From the NCBI RefSeq assembly GCF_004571025.1, contig NZ_SPQT01000026.1:62001-126000 (forward strand): a stretch of 64,000 nucleotides of DNA, read 5' to 3'. The notes under the pieces were generated by a model. That model made no database searches, had not been told where the DNA came from, and worked only from the letters and a program-made list of their open reading frames with translations. This document shows, piece by piece, positions 34,730-44,480 of the stretch. Each line of letters opens with the position of its first letter. Position 1 is the stretch's first letter. Source of the DNA: Bradyrhizobium niftali. GTDB lineage: Bacteria; Pseudomonadota; Alphaproteobacteria; Rhizobiales; Xanthobacteraceae. The position numbers were made by a program, and so were the translations under genes.

Positions 34730-36013
34730 TCACACCGCCTCGATCAGCATGGCGCCGCCGAGCCCGCCGCCGATGCATTCGGTGGCGACGCCGCGCCGGG
34801 TGCCGAGGCGCTTCATCGCATTGACCAGATGCAGCACGATGCGGTTGCCGGAGGTGCCGACGGGATGGCCGAGCGAGATCGCGCCGCCATCGACATTGAG
34901 CTTGTCACGGTCGATCTCGCCGGCGGCGCCGTCGAGCCCCAGAATCTCGCGGCAGAATGTGTCGTCGTTCCAGGCGGCGAGGCAACCGAGCACCTGCGTC
35001 GCGAAAGCTTCGTTCAGCTCCCAGGTCTCGACGTCCTTGACGGTGAGGTCGTTGCGCTGGAGCAGCGGCGTCGCGGACATCACGGGACCGAGCCCCATGA
35101 TAGCAGGATCGAGCGCGGCCCAGTTGCTGTCGACGATGACGGCCTTCGGCGTCAGCTTGTGTTTTGCGACTGCCGCGTCGGAGGCGAGGATCACCCAGGA
35201 TGCGCCGTCGGTGATCTGCGAGGAATTGCCGGCTGTCACCTGGCCCCAGGGGCGCTCGAACACCGGCCTCAGCTTTGCGAGCGTCTCGGCGGTCGAGTCC
35301 GGCCGCACGCCGTCGTCATGGTCGAAGAACTTGCCATCGCGGGAGAACGCGGTCTCGACCTCGCCCTTGAGAAAACCTTCGGCCTGCGCATGGGCGAGCC
35401 GGCGATGGCTCTCGGCGGCGTAGGCGTCGGACTGCGCGCGGGTGATGCCGAAGAGATGGCCGACGACCTCGGCGGTCTGCCCCATGTTCAAGTCCGTGAT
35501 GGGGTCGGTGAGCCCGCGCTCCAGGCCGATGATCGGCTTGAGATAGCGCGGCCGCAATTTGAAGGCGGCGGCCAATTTCGCGGCGACGCCCTTGGCGGTG
35601 GCAAGGCCGGCGAACCAGCGCACGCCGGAATTCGGCCAGACCAGCGGCGCGTGGCTCAGCGCTTCAGTGCCGCCGGCCAGGATCATGTCGGCATGGCCCT
35701 CGCGGATATAGCGGTAGGCGGTGTCGATCGACTGCATGCCGGAGCCGCAATTGATCTGCACGGTGAAGGCGACCATGTCCTCGCCCATGCCGAGCCGGAG
35801 CGCGGCGACGCGAGCCGGATTCATCTCGTCCGCGATGACGTTGACACAGCCGAGGATGACCTGGTCGAAAGTTGTGGGCGAAAACGGCTGGCGCGCCAAG
35901 AGCGGCCGTCCGCATTGCACGGCGAGATCGACGGGCGTGAACGGGCCGGGCCCCGAGCGCGCCTTCAAGAACGGCGTCCGGCTGCCGTCGACGATGAATA
36001 CCGGTCGTGCCAT
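34730..36013 (-). CDS. fadI: Acetyl-CoA C-acyltransferase (3-ketoacyl-CoA thiolase), FadI type
   Basis: The protein has 427 residues. Catalytic residues are Cys89 in INCGSGMQS, His383 in GHPVGTSGNR and Cys413 in ECIGGGLGGAM. It performs thiolytic cleavage of 3-ketoacyl-CoA at the end of each beta-oxidation round. The start overlaps the fadE stop by one base (TGATG), and the stop is 2 bases before the fadJ ATG. Its length of about 430 residues with an insert at 140-175 is nearer to FadI than to FadA. Confidence 0.92.
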   Translation of the reverse strand: MARPVFIVDGSRTPFLKARSGPGPFTPVDLAVQCGRPLLARQPFSPTTFDQVILGCVNVIADEMNPARVAALRLGMGEDMVAFTVQINCGSGMQSIDTAYRYIREGHADMILAGGTEALSHAPLVWPNSGVRWFAGLATAKGVAAKLAAAFKLRPRYLKPIIGLERGLTDPITDLNMGQTAEVVGHLFGITRAQSDAYAAESHRRLAHAQAEGFLKGEVETAFSRDGKFFDHDDGVRPDSTAETLAKLRPVFERPWGQVTAGNSSQITDGASWVILASDAAVAKHKLTPKAVIVDSNWAALDPAIMGLGPVMSATPLLQRNDLTVKDVETWELNEAFATQVLGCLAAWNDDTFCREILGLDGAAGEIDRDKLNVDGGAISLGHPVGTSGNRIVLHLVNAMKRLGTRRGVATECIGGGLGGAMLIEAV

Positions 36014-38280
36014 CAGCTCGCCGCCCTCTGTTCACCGAGTTCCTGGAAGAACTGATGCACATCTCCGGTTTTCTTGTAAATCGGCGACAGCGCCTCCGGC
36101 GCAAAATCGTCGACCTCGATCACCTTCGTGACGGCTTCGCGGGCCGCGGCAAGCTGCTCGCCCTCGGCCTGCGTGATCACGCCCTTGGCCACCGCCTCCT
36201 TCAACTCGCTGATATGCGCGGCGCGGATACGCTTGGCGATCGCGTCGGTGCCCGCGACCAGCTTGAAGGCGCGCTCCAGCCGGGCAAAGCCGCCGTCGTC
36301 GTCGACATAAGCAAGGTCGGGCGTGAGGCGGTCGCGTGCCGCCGACGGCTCCAGCACGAGGCTTGCGCATCGGTGCACGACCCGGTCGGACGGGCCGAGC
36401 ACACGGGCGCCGAAAGGCTGGACCACGAGCTTGAGGAAACCGGCGACGAAGCGGTTCGGCAGATTGGCGAGAATTTCCGCGAGCCGATTTTCAATGGTCT
36501 TGAAGCCGGTCGCCATGCACCATTCCAGCGCGGCTAAGTCCTCCGTCTGCCGGCCCTCGTCCTGCCAGCGTTTCAGCGCGGCCGAGAGCAGATAGAGCTC
36601 GGACAGAATGTCGCCGAAGCGCGCCGAGAGCATCTCCTTGCGCTTGAGCGCGCCGCCGAGCGTGAGCAGCGCCATGTCGGCGCAGAGCGCAAACGCCGCC
36701 GAATAGCGCGAGAGCTGGCGATAGAATGGCGTGGCCTCGCCCGCATCCGGCGCCGGCGCGAACGCGCCGAAGGTCCAGCTCCAGCCGAAGGCACGGAAGA
36801 GCGTCTGGAAGCTGTGGCCGACATGTTTCCAGAACGCGGTGTCGAAGGCCGTGAGCCCGCGCGCGCGGTCGGTGTCGGCGAGCGCGTTCATCTCGTCGAG
36901 CAGATAGGGATGGGCGCGGATCGCGCCCTGCCCGAACACGATGAGATTGCGGGTCAGGATATTGGCGCCCTCGACCGTGATGCCGACCGGGACGGCGCGG
37001 TGCAAATTGCCGAGATAGTTTTGCGGACCGTCGATCACGGCCTTGCCGCCGTGAATGTCCATGGCGTCGTCGATGGCGGTGCGCATCCGCTCGGTCGCGT
37101 GCAGCTTCATGATGCCGGAGATGACGGCCGGATGAACGCCGGCATTGAGCGCCGCGCAGGTGAGCCGGCGCGCCGCGTCGAGCTGATAGGCGGTGGCGAC
37201 GATGCGGGCGAGCGGCTCCTCGACACCCTCGAACTTGGAGATAGAGATGCCGAACTGCTCACGGATGCGGGCATAGGCGCCGGTGGTGCGCGCGGCGTAG
37301 GCGGCGCCGGCCGCCGACAGCGACGGCAGCGAGATGCCGCGGCCGGCGGCAAGCGCCGTCATCAGCATCTTCCAGCCCTGCCCGAGGCGCTCCTTGCCGC
37401 CGATGACGTAGTCGAGCGGGATGAAGACGTCGCGGCCCCAGTTCGGACCGTTCTGGAACACCTGCATCGACGGCAGATGGCGGTGGCCGATCTCGACGCC
37501 GGGCAGATTGGTCGGGATCAGTGCCACGGTGATGCCGAGCTCTTCCTGCTGGCCCACGAGGTGGTCGGGATCATAGGCCTTGAAGGCGAGGCCGAGCAGC
37601 GTCGCGACGGGGCCGAGCGTGATGTAGCGCTTGTGCCAGTTGAGCCTGAGGCCTACGACCTCGCGGCCTTCGAAGGTGCCCTTGCAGATGATGCCGGTGT
37701 CCACCATCGAGGCCGCGTCGGAGCCGGCTTCAGGGCTGGTGAGGCCGAAGCAGGGAATGTCGCGGCCGTCGGCGAGCCGCGGCAACCAGCGCGCCTGCTG
37801 CTCCTTCGTGCCGAAGCGCATGAGGAGTTCGCCGGGGCCGAGGGAGTTCGGCACCATCACCGTGACGGCGGCAGCGATCGAGCGGGTCGAGATCTTGCGC
37901 ACGACTTCCGAATGGGCGTAGGGCGAGAAGCCGAGGCCGCCAAACTCCTTCGGGATGATCATGCCGAAGAATTTCTCGCGCTTGACGAAGTGCCAGACAT
38001 CCGGCGGCAAGTCGCGCCATTCCCAAAAAATCTTCCACTCGTCGAGCATGGCGCAGAGCTCGTCGACCGGGCCGTTGAGAAAGGCCTGCTCCTCGTCGGT
38101 CAGGGCTGCCGGCGGGACCTTCAGCAGCTTCGCCCAATCAGGGTTGCCGGTGAACAGATCGGCGTCCCACCAGACGTCCCCGGCCTCCAGCGCCTCACGC
38201 TCGGTGTCGGACATCGCCGGCAGCACGCCGCGCGCCCAGGAGAAGATCGGTTTTGTGATGGTGTCGCGGCGGAAGCTCAT
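36013..38280 (-). CDS. fadE: Acyl-CoA dehydrogenase FadE (DUF1974 C-terminus)
   Basis: The protein has 755 residues from the ATG at 38280, with a GAGG ribosome-binding site. The FAD-dependent dehydrogenase core begins DLPPDVWHFVKREKFFGMII and holds PCFGLTSPEAGSDAASMVDT and RGISLPSLSAAGAAYAARTT; the large C-terminal DUF1974 region (about 475-750) is typical of gammaproteobacterial-type FadE. It forms trans-2-enoyl-CoA in the first step of beta-oxidation and hands electrons to ETF. It heads the fadE-fadI-fadJ-thioesterase operon. An EcfG-like element (GGAAC-N17-CGTT) lies at 38404-38429, but its role is doubtful. Confidence 0.94.
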   Translation of the reverse strand: MSFRRDTITKPIFSWARGVLPAMSDTEREALEAGDVWWDADLFTGNPDWAKLLKVPPAALTDEEQAFLNGPVDELCAMLDEWKIFWEWRDLPPDVWHFVKREKFFGMIIPKEFGGLGFSPYAHSEVVRKISTRSIAAAVTVMVPNSLGPGELLMRFGTKEQQARWLPRLADGRDIPCFGLTSPEAGSDAASMVDTGIICKGTFEGREVVGLRLNWHKRYITLGPVATLLGLAFKAYDPDHLVGQQEELGITVALIPTNLPGVEIGHRHLPSMQVFQNGPNWGRDVFIPLDYVIGGKERLGQGWKMLMTALAAGRGISLPSLSAAGAAYAARTTGAYARIREQFGISISKFEGVEEPLARIVATAYQLDAARRLTCAALNAGVHPAVISGIMKLHATERMRTAIDDAMDIHGGKAVIDGPQNYLGNLHRAVPVGITVEGANILTRNLIVFGQGAIRAHPYLLDEMNALADTDRARGLTAFDTAFWKHVGHSFQTLFRAFGWSWTFGAFAPAPDAGEATPFYRQLSRYSAAFALCADMALLTLGGALKRKEMLSARFGDILSELYLLSAALKRWQDEGRQTEDLAALEWCMATGFKTIENRLAEILANLPNRFVAGFLKLVVQPFGARVLGPSDRVVHRCASLVLEPSAARDRLTPDLAYVDDDGGFARLERAFKLVAGTDAIAKRIRAAHISELKEAVAKGVITQAEGEQLAAAREAVTKVIEVDDFAPEALSPIYKKTGDVHQFFQELGEQRAAS

Positions 38281-38458
38281 GGCAAAACCTCATGGATCAG
38301 CGCGGGTGACCGACATTTTAGCGGAAAGTGGCCGGGGTAAGTGAACACTTCGCGCGCAAAAAGAAGCGAATTGACGCGGCCGGGCGGCCGCCCCGGGGGC
38401 CATAACGGCCGGGGCGTGGGGGCAGTTCCGCGGAGGGGAATCGGGCTGAAGGCCCCAT

Positions 38459-38560
38459 CGTCATTCCGGGGCGACGCGCGAGCGTCGAGCCCGGAATCCA
38501 TAACCACCATCGGGAGTATGGATTCCGGGTTCGCGCCTGACGGCGCGCCCCGGAATGACG
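38459..38560. repeat. Palindromic repeat family D, copy 1
   Basis: It starts CGTCATTCCGGGGCGACGCG and ends CGCGCCCCGGAATGACG, with inner arms GCCCGGAATCCATA and TATGGATTCCGGGTT. A second copy is at 55438-55513. It lies between the flavin reductase and fadE, in front of the fad operon. Confidence 0.9.
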
Positions 38561-38580
38561 GTGAAGAGAGCAGCGCCGGC

Positions 38581-39204
38581 CTAATCCGGCCGGACCATCT
38601 CGAACATGTTTTCCGGCTTGATCTCGAAATAGTCGCCGCGGCGGCCGGCGCGGACGATGGGGCGGGCGGCGGCGGTCTGGTAGACGCCGTCCTTGATCAT
38701 GGCCTTGTCGATATGGACGGCGACGACCTCACCCAGCGTCAGCCAGGCATCGGCCTCCTTGCCGTCGGCGCCCTTGAGGCGGACGATGTCGGACACCTTG
38801 CACTCGAAGGCGACGGGGCTCTCAGCCACCCGCGGCACGTTGACGAGCTTGCCGGGCACGGCGGTGAGGCCGGCGACCTCGAACTCGTCGACCTCAGGCG
38901 CGACATGCGCCGCGGTCGCATTCATCTGCCTGGCGAGATCCATCGTGGCGAGATTCCAGACGAACTCGCCGGTCTGCTCCATGTTCGCGACCGTGTCCTT
39001 CCAGTTGGTGGAGGAGAAGCCGATGATCGGCGGCACGTAGCAAAAGGCGTTGAAGAAGCTGTAGGGCGCGAGATTGACGTGGCCCCTGGTGTCGCGGGAG
39101 GAGATCCAGCCGATCGGCCGCGGTGCGATGATGGCGTTGAAGGGATCGTGCTTGAGGCCGTGGCCCTTGGAGGGCTCGTAGAAGTACAGGTCTTTGTCGG
39201 TCAC
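38581..39204 (-). CDS. Flavin reductase-like FMN-binding protein
   Basis: The GTG at 39204 gives 207 residues (VTDKDLYFYEPSKGHGLKHD); the ATG-less extension above overlaps a repeat. IIAPRPIGWISSRDTRGHVN, then LAPYSFFNAFCYVPPIIGFS and FVWNLATMDLARQMNATAAH form the split-barrel FMN-binding fold of the flavin reductase family. It probably reduces FMN or uses it in a monooxygenase-coupled reaction. It reads toward fadE with a 300-base gap containing a palindrome, so operon membership is doubtful. Confidence 0.85.
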   Translation of the reverse strand: MTDKDLYFYEPSKGHGLKHDPFNAIIAPRPIGWISSRDTRGHVNLAPYSFFNAFCYVPPIIGFSSTNWKDTVANMEQTGEFVWNLATMDLARQMNATAAHVAPEVDEFEVAGLTAVPGKLVNVPRVAESPVAFECKVSDIVRLKGADGKEADAWLTLGEVVAVHIDKAMIKDGVYQTAAARPIVRAGRRGDYFEIKPENMFEMVRPD

Positions 39205-39221
39205 GCTGGCTTTCCCCTGAT

Positions 39222-39301
39222 CGTCATTGCGAGCGCAGCGAAGCAATCCAGAATCCCGCCGCGGAGACAGTCTGGATTGCTTCGCTGCGCTCGCAACGAC
39301 G
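39222..39301. repeat. Palindromic repeat family A, copy 3
   Basis: Arms 39222-39251 and 39272-39301 are 30 bases each with one mismatch (CGACG against TGACG at the right end). The loop is 20 bases. It lies 17 bases upstream of the flavin reductase start. Confidence 0.92.
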
Positions 39302-39384
39302 GAGTTTGTTGATCCGTCCTCGCCCGCCACCAGCCGGTCAGTCCAGGGCGGTCGGCCTGCTTATAGGGGAAATTCCAGTGCCCG

Positions 39385-39984
39385 TCAGTGACGCGGCGAC
39401 AGACCCGCGATGACGAAATCGATCATCTGGTCGATGGTCGGGCCCGGCTTGGTTGCGCACTGGGCGATCATCTGGGGGTGGAAGAAGCGCATCATCGCCG
39501 TGCAGGAGCACAGCGCGGCCAGTTGCAGGTCCGGGGCCTCGAACTCGCCGGAGGCCGCGCCCTGAGCGATCATCTGGCCGATGACCCCGGCAATGCACTC
39601 CATATGGGCGACGCAGACGTCCCAGTCCTCCTGCATCGCGATCTCGACCATCTCATGCAGCTTGTTATCGCCGACATAGCGCTCGGTGTTCATGCGATGG
39701 ATGGTGGTGAGCAGCTCGCGGAAGCGCGGGAGCACCGGACCAGGCCTCGCCACGATCCGCTGCGCTTCGATCTCAACCTCGCCCATCAGCGAACGAGCCA
39801 CCGCCTGGTGAATCGCCTTCTTCGATTCGAAGAAGCGATAGACGTTGGCGGGGCTCATCCTGAGCTCCTTGGCGATGTCGCCGACCGTGGTCTTCTGGTA
39901 GCCGATCTGGCGGAACAGCCGCTCGGCCACCTCGAGGATACGATCCCGGGTGTCGCCTTCGATATGTTCCGCAACCAGTGTCAT
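39385..39984 (-). CDS. TetR-family repressor of an RND efflux operon
   Basis: The protein has 199 residues. The N-terminal helix-turn-helix is typical: TRDRILEVAERLFRQIGYQK, then TTVGDIAKELRMSPANVYRF. The C-terminal ligand domain has a long helical body. It begins 34 bases after the RND gene on the same strand, so MFP, RND and TetR form one operon and the repressor probably controls its own transcription. The inducer is unknown. A small palindrome (ATCACTGAT) lies upstream of the MFP gene and may be its operator. Confidence 0.9.
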   Translation of the reverse strand: MTLVAEHIEGDTRDRILEVAERLFRQIGYQKTTVGDIAKELRMSPANVYRFFESKKAIHQAVARSLMGEVEIEAQRIVARPGPVLPRFRELLTTIHRMNTERYVGDNKLHEMVEIAMQEDWDVCVAHMECIAGVIGQMIAQGAASGEFEAPDLQLAALCSCTAMMRFFHPQMIAQCATKPGPTIDQMIDFVIAGLSPRH

Positions 39985-40018
39985 CTGTCAGGACTCGTCA
40001 GTCAGCACTTCTTCTCAC

Positions 40019-43000
40019 TTATTCAGCCGCTTCAGCAAGCGGAATTGCGTGCGGGTCATCGCTCCCATGCTGCGGCGCGGCAGGCTGCTCGGGGGTGCCG
40101 GCCTCGTCCAGGCTCTTCCTGAACCACAGGGCGTAGAGGCCCGGCAGATACAGGAGCGTCAGGAAGGTCGCCACGAACAGGCCGCCCATGATCGTGATCG
40201 CCATCGGGCCCCAGAACGCCGAGCGCGTCAGCGGGATCATGGCCAGGATGGCGGCCAGCGCCGTCAGCACCACCGGACGAGCCCGGCGGACGGTCGCCTC
40301 CACGATCGCCTCTCGGCGGGTCAACCCATGAGAAACGTCGGTCTCGATCTGGTCGACCAGGATGACCGCGTTGCGCATGATCATGCCGGCGAGCGCGATC
40401 AGGCCGAGCAGCGCCACGAAGCCGAACGGGGCGTTGGCGACGTTGAGGCCCAGGGACGCACCGACGATGCCGAGCGGCGCGGTCAGGAACACCAGGATCA
40501 GGCGCGAGAAGCTCTGAAGCTGGATCATCAGCAGCGTCAGCATCACCATGACCATCACCGGGAAGAGGATGAAGATCGAGGCATTGCCCTTGGCGGATTC
40601 CTCGAACGCGCCGCCCGGCTCGATGCGGTAGGCCGGCTCGAGATGATCCTTGATCGCCTTCAGCTTCGGCGTGATCTGGTTGGTGACGTCGGGCGCCTGC
40701 ACGCCGTCGACGACATCGGAGCGCACGGTGATCGCCATGTCGCGGTTGCGCCGCCACATGATCGGCTCCTCGTGGGAGTACTCGATCTTGGCGATCTGCT
40801 GGAGCGGCACGGCAACGCCATTGCGCGAGGTGATCGTGAGGTCGCCGACGCCGCCGAGGTCGAGGCGCTCGGACGGGATCGCACGGGCGACCACGCCGAC
40901 CTTCTCGATGCCATCGCGCACGGTCGTGACTTGCGAGCCCGAGATCAGCATTGCAAGCGCCTGCGACACGTCCTGCGGGGTCAGGCCCATGGCACGGGCG
41001 CGATCCTGGTCGACGACGAGCTTGAGATAGGGCGACTGCTCGTTCCAGTCGAGCTGGACATCCTTGACGCTCTTGTTCTGCCGCATGACGTCGCGGACCT
41101 CGTAGGCGATCTCGCGCACCTTGTTGGCGTCGGGGCCGATCACGCGGAACTGCACGGGGAAGCCCACCGGCGGACCGAAGTTGAAGCGATCGACACGGAC
41201 ACGCGCCTCGGACAGAAAGCCATCGGCGGCCGCATTTTCGATCTTGGCCTTGATGCGCTCGCGCGCCTCGACGCCCTTGGCGACGATGACGACCTCGGCA
41301 AAGGCCTCGTTCGGAAGCTGCGGGTTGAGGCCGAGCCAGAAGCGCGGCGAACCCTGGCCGACATAGGCGGTATAGGTCTCGATGTCCTTGTCGTCCTTAA
41401 GCAGCGTCTCGGCCTTCTTCACCGCCTTCTCGGTGACGTTGAAGGCGGTGCCCTCGGGCAGGCGCAGCTGAAGGAACAGCTCGGGCCGCTCCGACAGCGG
41501 GAAGAACTGCTGCTGGACATGACCGAAGCCGACGACCGAGGCGACGAAGACGCCGACGGTCGCGACCACCACCGTGATGCGGTGATTGACGCACCACTGC
41601 ACGACAGCGCGCAGGCCGCGATACATGCGGGTCTCGTAGACCGCGTGCGGATCGTGGTTGTGGTGCACCTTGATGTTCGGCAGCAGCATGACGCCGATAT
41701 AGGGCGTGAAGATCACCGCCACGAACCAGGAGGCGACCAGCGCGATCGCCACGATCCAGAAGATGCTGCCGGCATATTCGCCGACCGCGGAATTGGCAAA
41801 GCCGATGGGGAGGAAGCCAGCGGCCGTGACCAGCGTTCCCGTGAGCATCGGAAACGCAGTGGATTCCCAGGCGAAGGACGCCGCGCGCATGCGGTCCCAG
41901 CCCTGCTCCATCTTCACCACCATCATCTCGACCGCGATGATGGCGTCATCCACCAGAAGGCCGAGCGCGATGATCAGCGCGCCGAGCGTGATGCGGTGCA
42001 GGTCGAGCGACATCGTGTTCATGACGATGAAGACGATGCCGAGCACCAGCGGCACGGACAGCGCGACCACGATGCCGGTGCGCCAGCCGAGTGCCAGGAA
42101 CGAGACGAACAGCACGATGACGAGCGCTTCCATGAAGGAGTGCACGAACTCGCCGACGGCGTGCTCGACCACCTTGGGCTGGTCGGCGATGAGCTTGACA
42201 TCGATGCCCTGCGGCACCGCCTTCATGAACTCGGCGGTGGCCTTCTCGACCTCCTTGCCGAGATCGAGGATGTTGGCGCCCTTGGCGGTGACGACACCGA
42301 TGCCGATCGCGGCCTTGCCTTCCTGGCGCACGACGAAGCTCGGGGGATCGACATAGCCGTGGGTGACGGTGGCGATATCCCCCAGGCGGAAGACGCGGCC
42401 GTTGCTCTCGACCGGGGTCTCGGCCACGGCCTTGGCGCCGTCGAGCGCACCGGTGACACGCAGCGGCACGCGCTGCGAGGAGGTCTCGACCGTGCCGGCC
42501 GGGGTCACGTTGTTCTGCTTGGCGAGCGAGTCGAACAGCGCCTGCGGCGTGATGCCAAGGGTGGCGAGCTTGGCATGGCTGAACTCGACGAAGATGCGCT
42601 CGTCCTGATTGCCGTAGACGTCAACCTTGGTCACGCCCGGCACCTTCAGGAGGCGCTGACGGAAGCCTTCGGACACCTTCTTGAGCTGGGCATAGTCGGC
42701 GCCGTCGCCGGTCATCATGTAGAGGATCGAATCGACGTCGGAGAACTCGTCGTTGACGACGGGTCCGAGGATGCCGGAGGGCAGCTGGCCCTGCACGTCG
42801 ACCAGCTTCTTGCGCAGCAGATAGAAGAGGTAAGGCACGTCCTTCGGCGGCGTCGAGTCGCGGAAGGTGACCTGGAGCGCGGTGAAGGCAGGCTTGGAAT
42901 AGGTCTGCACCTTCTCGAAGTAAGGCAGCTCCTGGATCTTCTTCTCGATGGGATCGGCGACCTGGGTCTGCATCTCCTGGGCGGTTGCGCCCGGCCAGAT

Positions 43001-43156
43001 CACGGAGACGTTGACCACCTTCACCGTGAAGAACGGATCCTCGGCGCGGCCGAGCTTCTGATAGGAGAAGAAGCCGGCGACGCCGAGCACGAGCATCAGG
43101 AACAGGACCAGCGTCGGATGGCTGACGGCCCAGGCCGAAAGATTGAAGCGCTTCAT
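40019..43156 (-). CDS. RND-family multidrug efflux permease (HAE1-type)
   Basis: The protein has 1045 residues, usual for AcrB-type pumps. Twelve hydrophobic segments and two large periplasmic loops are evident. The N-terminus starts MKRFNLSAWAVSHPTLVLFL; the proton relay aspartate pair lies in ALGLLVDDAIIAVEMMVVKM, and EDPFFTVKVVNVSVIWPGAT follows TM1. The subgroup resembles the divergent HAE1-like pumps of alphaproteobacteria rather than AcrB proper. It exports toxic compounds with its periplasmic adaptor encoded upstream and an outer-membrane channel from elsewhere. The opposite strand holds a 1133-codon open frame that is only a GC-rich shadow. Confidence 0.95.
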   Translation of the reverse strand: MKRFNLSAWAVSHPTLVLFLMLVLGVAGFFSYQKLGRAEDPFFTVKVVNVSVIWPGATAQEMQTQVADPIEKKIQELPYFEKVQTYSKPAFTALQVTFRDSTPPKDVPYLFYLLRKKLVDVQGQLPSGILGPVVNDEFSDVDSILYMMTGDGADYAQLKKVSEGFRQRLLKVPGVTKVDVYGNQDERIFVEFSHAKLATLGITPQALFDSLAKQNNVTPAGTVETSSQRVPLRVTGALDGAKAVAETPVESNGRVFRLGDIATVTHGYVDPPSFVVRQEGKAAIGIGVVTAKGANILDLGKEVEKATAEFMKAVPQGIDVKLIADQPKVVEHAVGEFVHSFMEALVIVLFVSFLALGWRTGIVVALSVPLVLGIVFIVMNTMSLDLHRITLGALIIALGLLVDDAIIAVEMMVVKMEQGWDRMRAASFAWESTAFPMLTGTLVTAAGFLPIGFANSAVGEYAGSIFWIVAIALVASWFVAVIFTPYIGVMLLPNIKVHHNHDPHAVYETRMYRGLRAVVQWCVNHRITVVVATVGVFVASVVGFGHVQQQFFPLSERPELFLQLRLPEGTAFNVTEKAVKKAETLLKDDKDIETYTAYVGQGSPRFWLGLNPQLPNEAFAEVVIVAKGVEARERIKAKIENAAADGFLSEARVRVDRFNFGPPVGFPVQFRVIGPDANKVREIAYEVRDVMRQNKSVKDVQLDWNEQSPYLKLVVDQDRARAMGLTPQDVSQALAMLISGSQVTTVRDGIEKVGVVARAIPSERLDLGGVGDLTITSRNGVAVPLQQIAKIEYSHEEPIMWRRNRDMAITVRSDVVDGVQAPDVTNQITPKLKAIKDHLEPAYRIEPGGAFEESAKGNASIFILFPVMVMVMLTLLMIQLQSFSRLILVFLTAPLGIVGASLGLNVANAPFGFVALLGLIALAGMIMRNAVILVDQIETDVSHGLTRREAIVEATVRRARPVVLTALAAILAMIPLTRSAFWGPMAITIMGGLFVATFLTLLYLPGLYALWFRKSLDEAGTPEQPAAPQHGSDDPHAIPLAEAAE

Positions 43157-43211
43157 CGCTCTCTCCGAAAAGACGATCCAATTGCAAAAACGTCAGCCAC
43201 TCTGTTCAACC

Positions 43212-43272
43212 CGTCGTCGCGAGGCAGCGAAGCAATCCAGGGGGCTGGGCAAGTTCTGGATCGCTTCGCCGC
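43212..43272. repeat. Decayed palindromic repeat family A, copy 4
   Basis: The left arm CGTCGTCGCGAGGCAGCG, then AAGCAATCCAG, and the right arm CTGGATCGCTTCGCCGC match family A with several changes. It lies between the MFP and RND genes within one operon, where it does not seem to block expression. Confidence 0.7.
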
Positions 43273-43336
43273 TTCAGCCCCAGCATTTGCGCTTGGGCCG
43301 AAACTCACCTCACACGACGAAACTCGTAAAAGACGC

Positions 43337-44443
43337 CTAGAAAGACAGTGACGAGACGACCCGCACCCTCTGGCCCGGATCGAGCTTCTGCACGCCGAGG
43401 GCGACGATCTTGGCGCCCTCTTCGACACCGCTGGTGATGACGACGTCGTTGCTCTCGTAGGACTTCACCACCACCGGCTTCAGCGTCACCGCGCCGTTGT
43501 CGTCGACGACGTAGAAGGAGGGCTTGCCGCCTTCGTTGAACAGCGCCGACAGCGGCAGCCGCGCGACGCGCTCGGTGGCGGCGTCCGACAACGTCAGCGT
43601 CGCGGTCATGCCGAGCGAAACCTTGTCGTCGGCTTCGGGCAGCGAGAACTTTGCGAGATAGGTGCGCGTCGCGGTATCCGCGGTGGGCGCGATCTCGCGC
43701 AGCTTGGCCGTATATTTCTTGCCCGGCTCCGACCAAAGAGTGACGCTGGCGGCGCCCGACTTGGCACGTCCGACCAGCGTCTCAGGGATCGCGACGACCG
43801 CTTCCTTCTCGGCAAAGCGGGCGACACGGATCGAAGCCTGGCCTGCGGCAACCACCTGGCCGGGCTCGATCAGCGTCGCGGTGACAACGCCACGGGCGTC
43901 GGCGTTGAGCGTCGCGTAGGAAAGGGAATTCTTGGTCAGCTCGACCGAGCGCTCGGCCCGGTTCAACCGTGCGCGGGCCTCATCGGCGGCGGCGCGGCTC
44001 GAATCCATCTGCGCGTCCGTGGTCCAGCCCTTGGCCTTCAGATCCTTGGCGCGCTGCTCGGCGGCGGCGGCCTGGGCCAGCACACCGGTCGCCGCGGTCT
44101 GCTCGGCCACGGACTGCTCGGCCTGGAGCTTCAGATCGACCTCATCGAGGGTGGCGAGCGGCTGGCCGATCTCGACGGTCTGGCCGACCTCCACGAGGCG
44201 CTTGGCGACCTTGCCGGCGACGCGGAAGCCGAGATCACTTTCGATCCGCGGCCGCACGGTGCCGACGAAGCTCCGCTCCGGGGTTTCGGCATCATAATGC
44301 GCAGCGGCGACCAGAACCGGCCGCGGCGGCTCGGCCTTCTCGGCGACGGTGTCATTGCACCCGGCAAGCGCCGCGGCCATCAGGGCCAGCGACACACCCG
44401 CCAAGAGCTTGGAATAGCTGGACAAAACCGACCGGACGAACAT
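43337..44443 (-). CDS. RND efflux periplasmic adaptor (MFP) lipoprotein
   Basis: The ATG at 44443 gives 368 residues with a CAGGAG ribosome-binding site. A lipoprotein signal ends in LAGC (MFVRSVLSSYSKLLAGVSLA, then LMAAALAGCN), so the mature protein is lipid-anchored. The adaptor shows the split biotinyl-lipoyl domain (GKVAKRLVEVGQTVEIGQPL and LNADARGVVTATLIEPGQVV), a coiled-coil hairpin (about 100-165) and a beta-barrel. It bridges the RND pump to an outer-membrane channel. It heads the MFP-RND-TetR operon. Confidence 0.94.
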   Translation of the reverse strand: MFVRSVLSSYSKLLAGVSLALMAAALAGCNDTVAEKAEPPRPVLVAAAHYDAETPERSFVGTVRPRIESDLGFRVAGKVAKRLVEVGQTVEIGQPLATLDEVDLKLQAEQSVAEQTAATGVLAQAAAAEQRAKDLKAKGWTTDAQMDSSRAAADEARARLNRAERSVELTKNSLSYATLNADARGVVTATLIEPGQVVAAGQASIRVARFAEKEAVVAIPETLVGRAKSGAASVTLWSEPGKKYTAKLREIAPTADTATRTYLAKFSLPEADDKVSLGMTATLTLSDAATERVARLPLSALFNEGGKPSFYVVDDNGAVTLKPVVVKSYESNDVVITSGVEEGAKIVALGVQKLDPGQRVRVVSSLSF

Positions 44444-44480
44444 CGGAGGACACTCCTGCGACTGCAATGAGAGGAATGTC

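Noticed and set aside
39950..43351. A 1133-codon open frame on the plus strand
   Set aside because: It is antisense to the RND permease, is His/Asp/Arg/Gly-rich with no recognisable domain, and arises from high GC codon bias.
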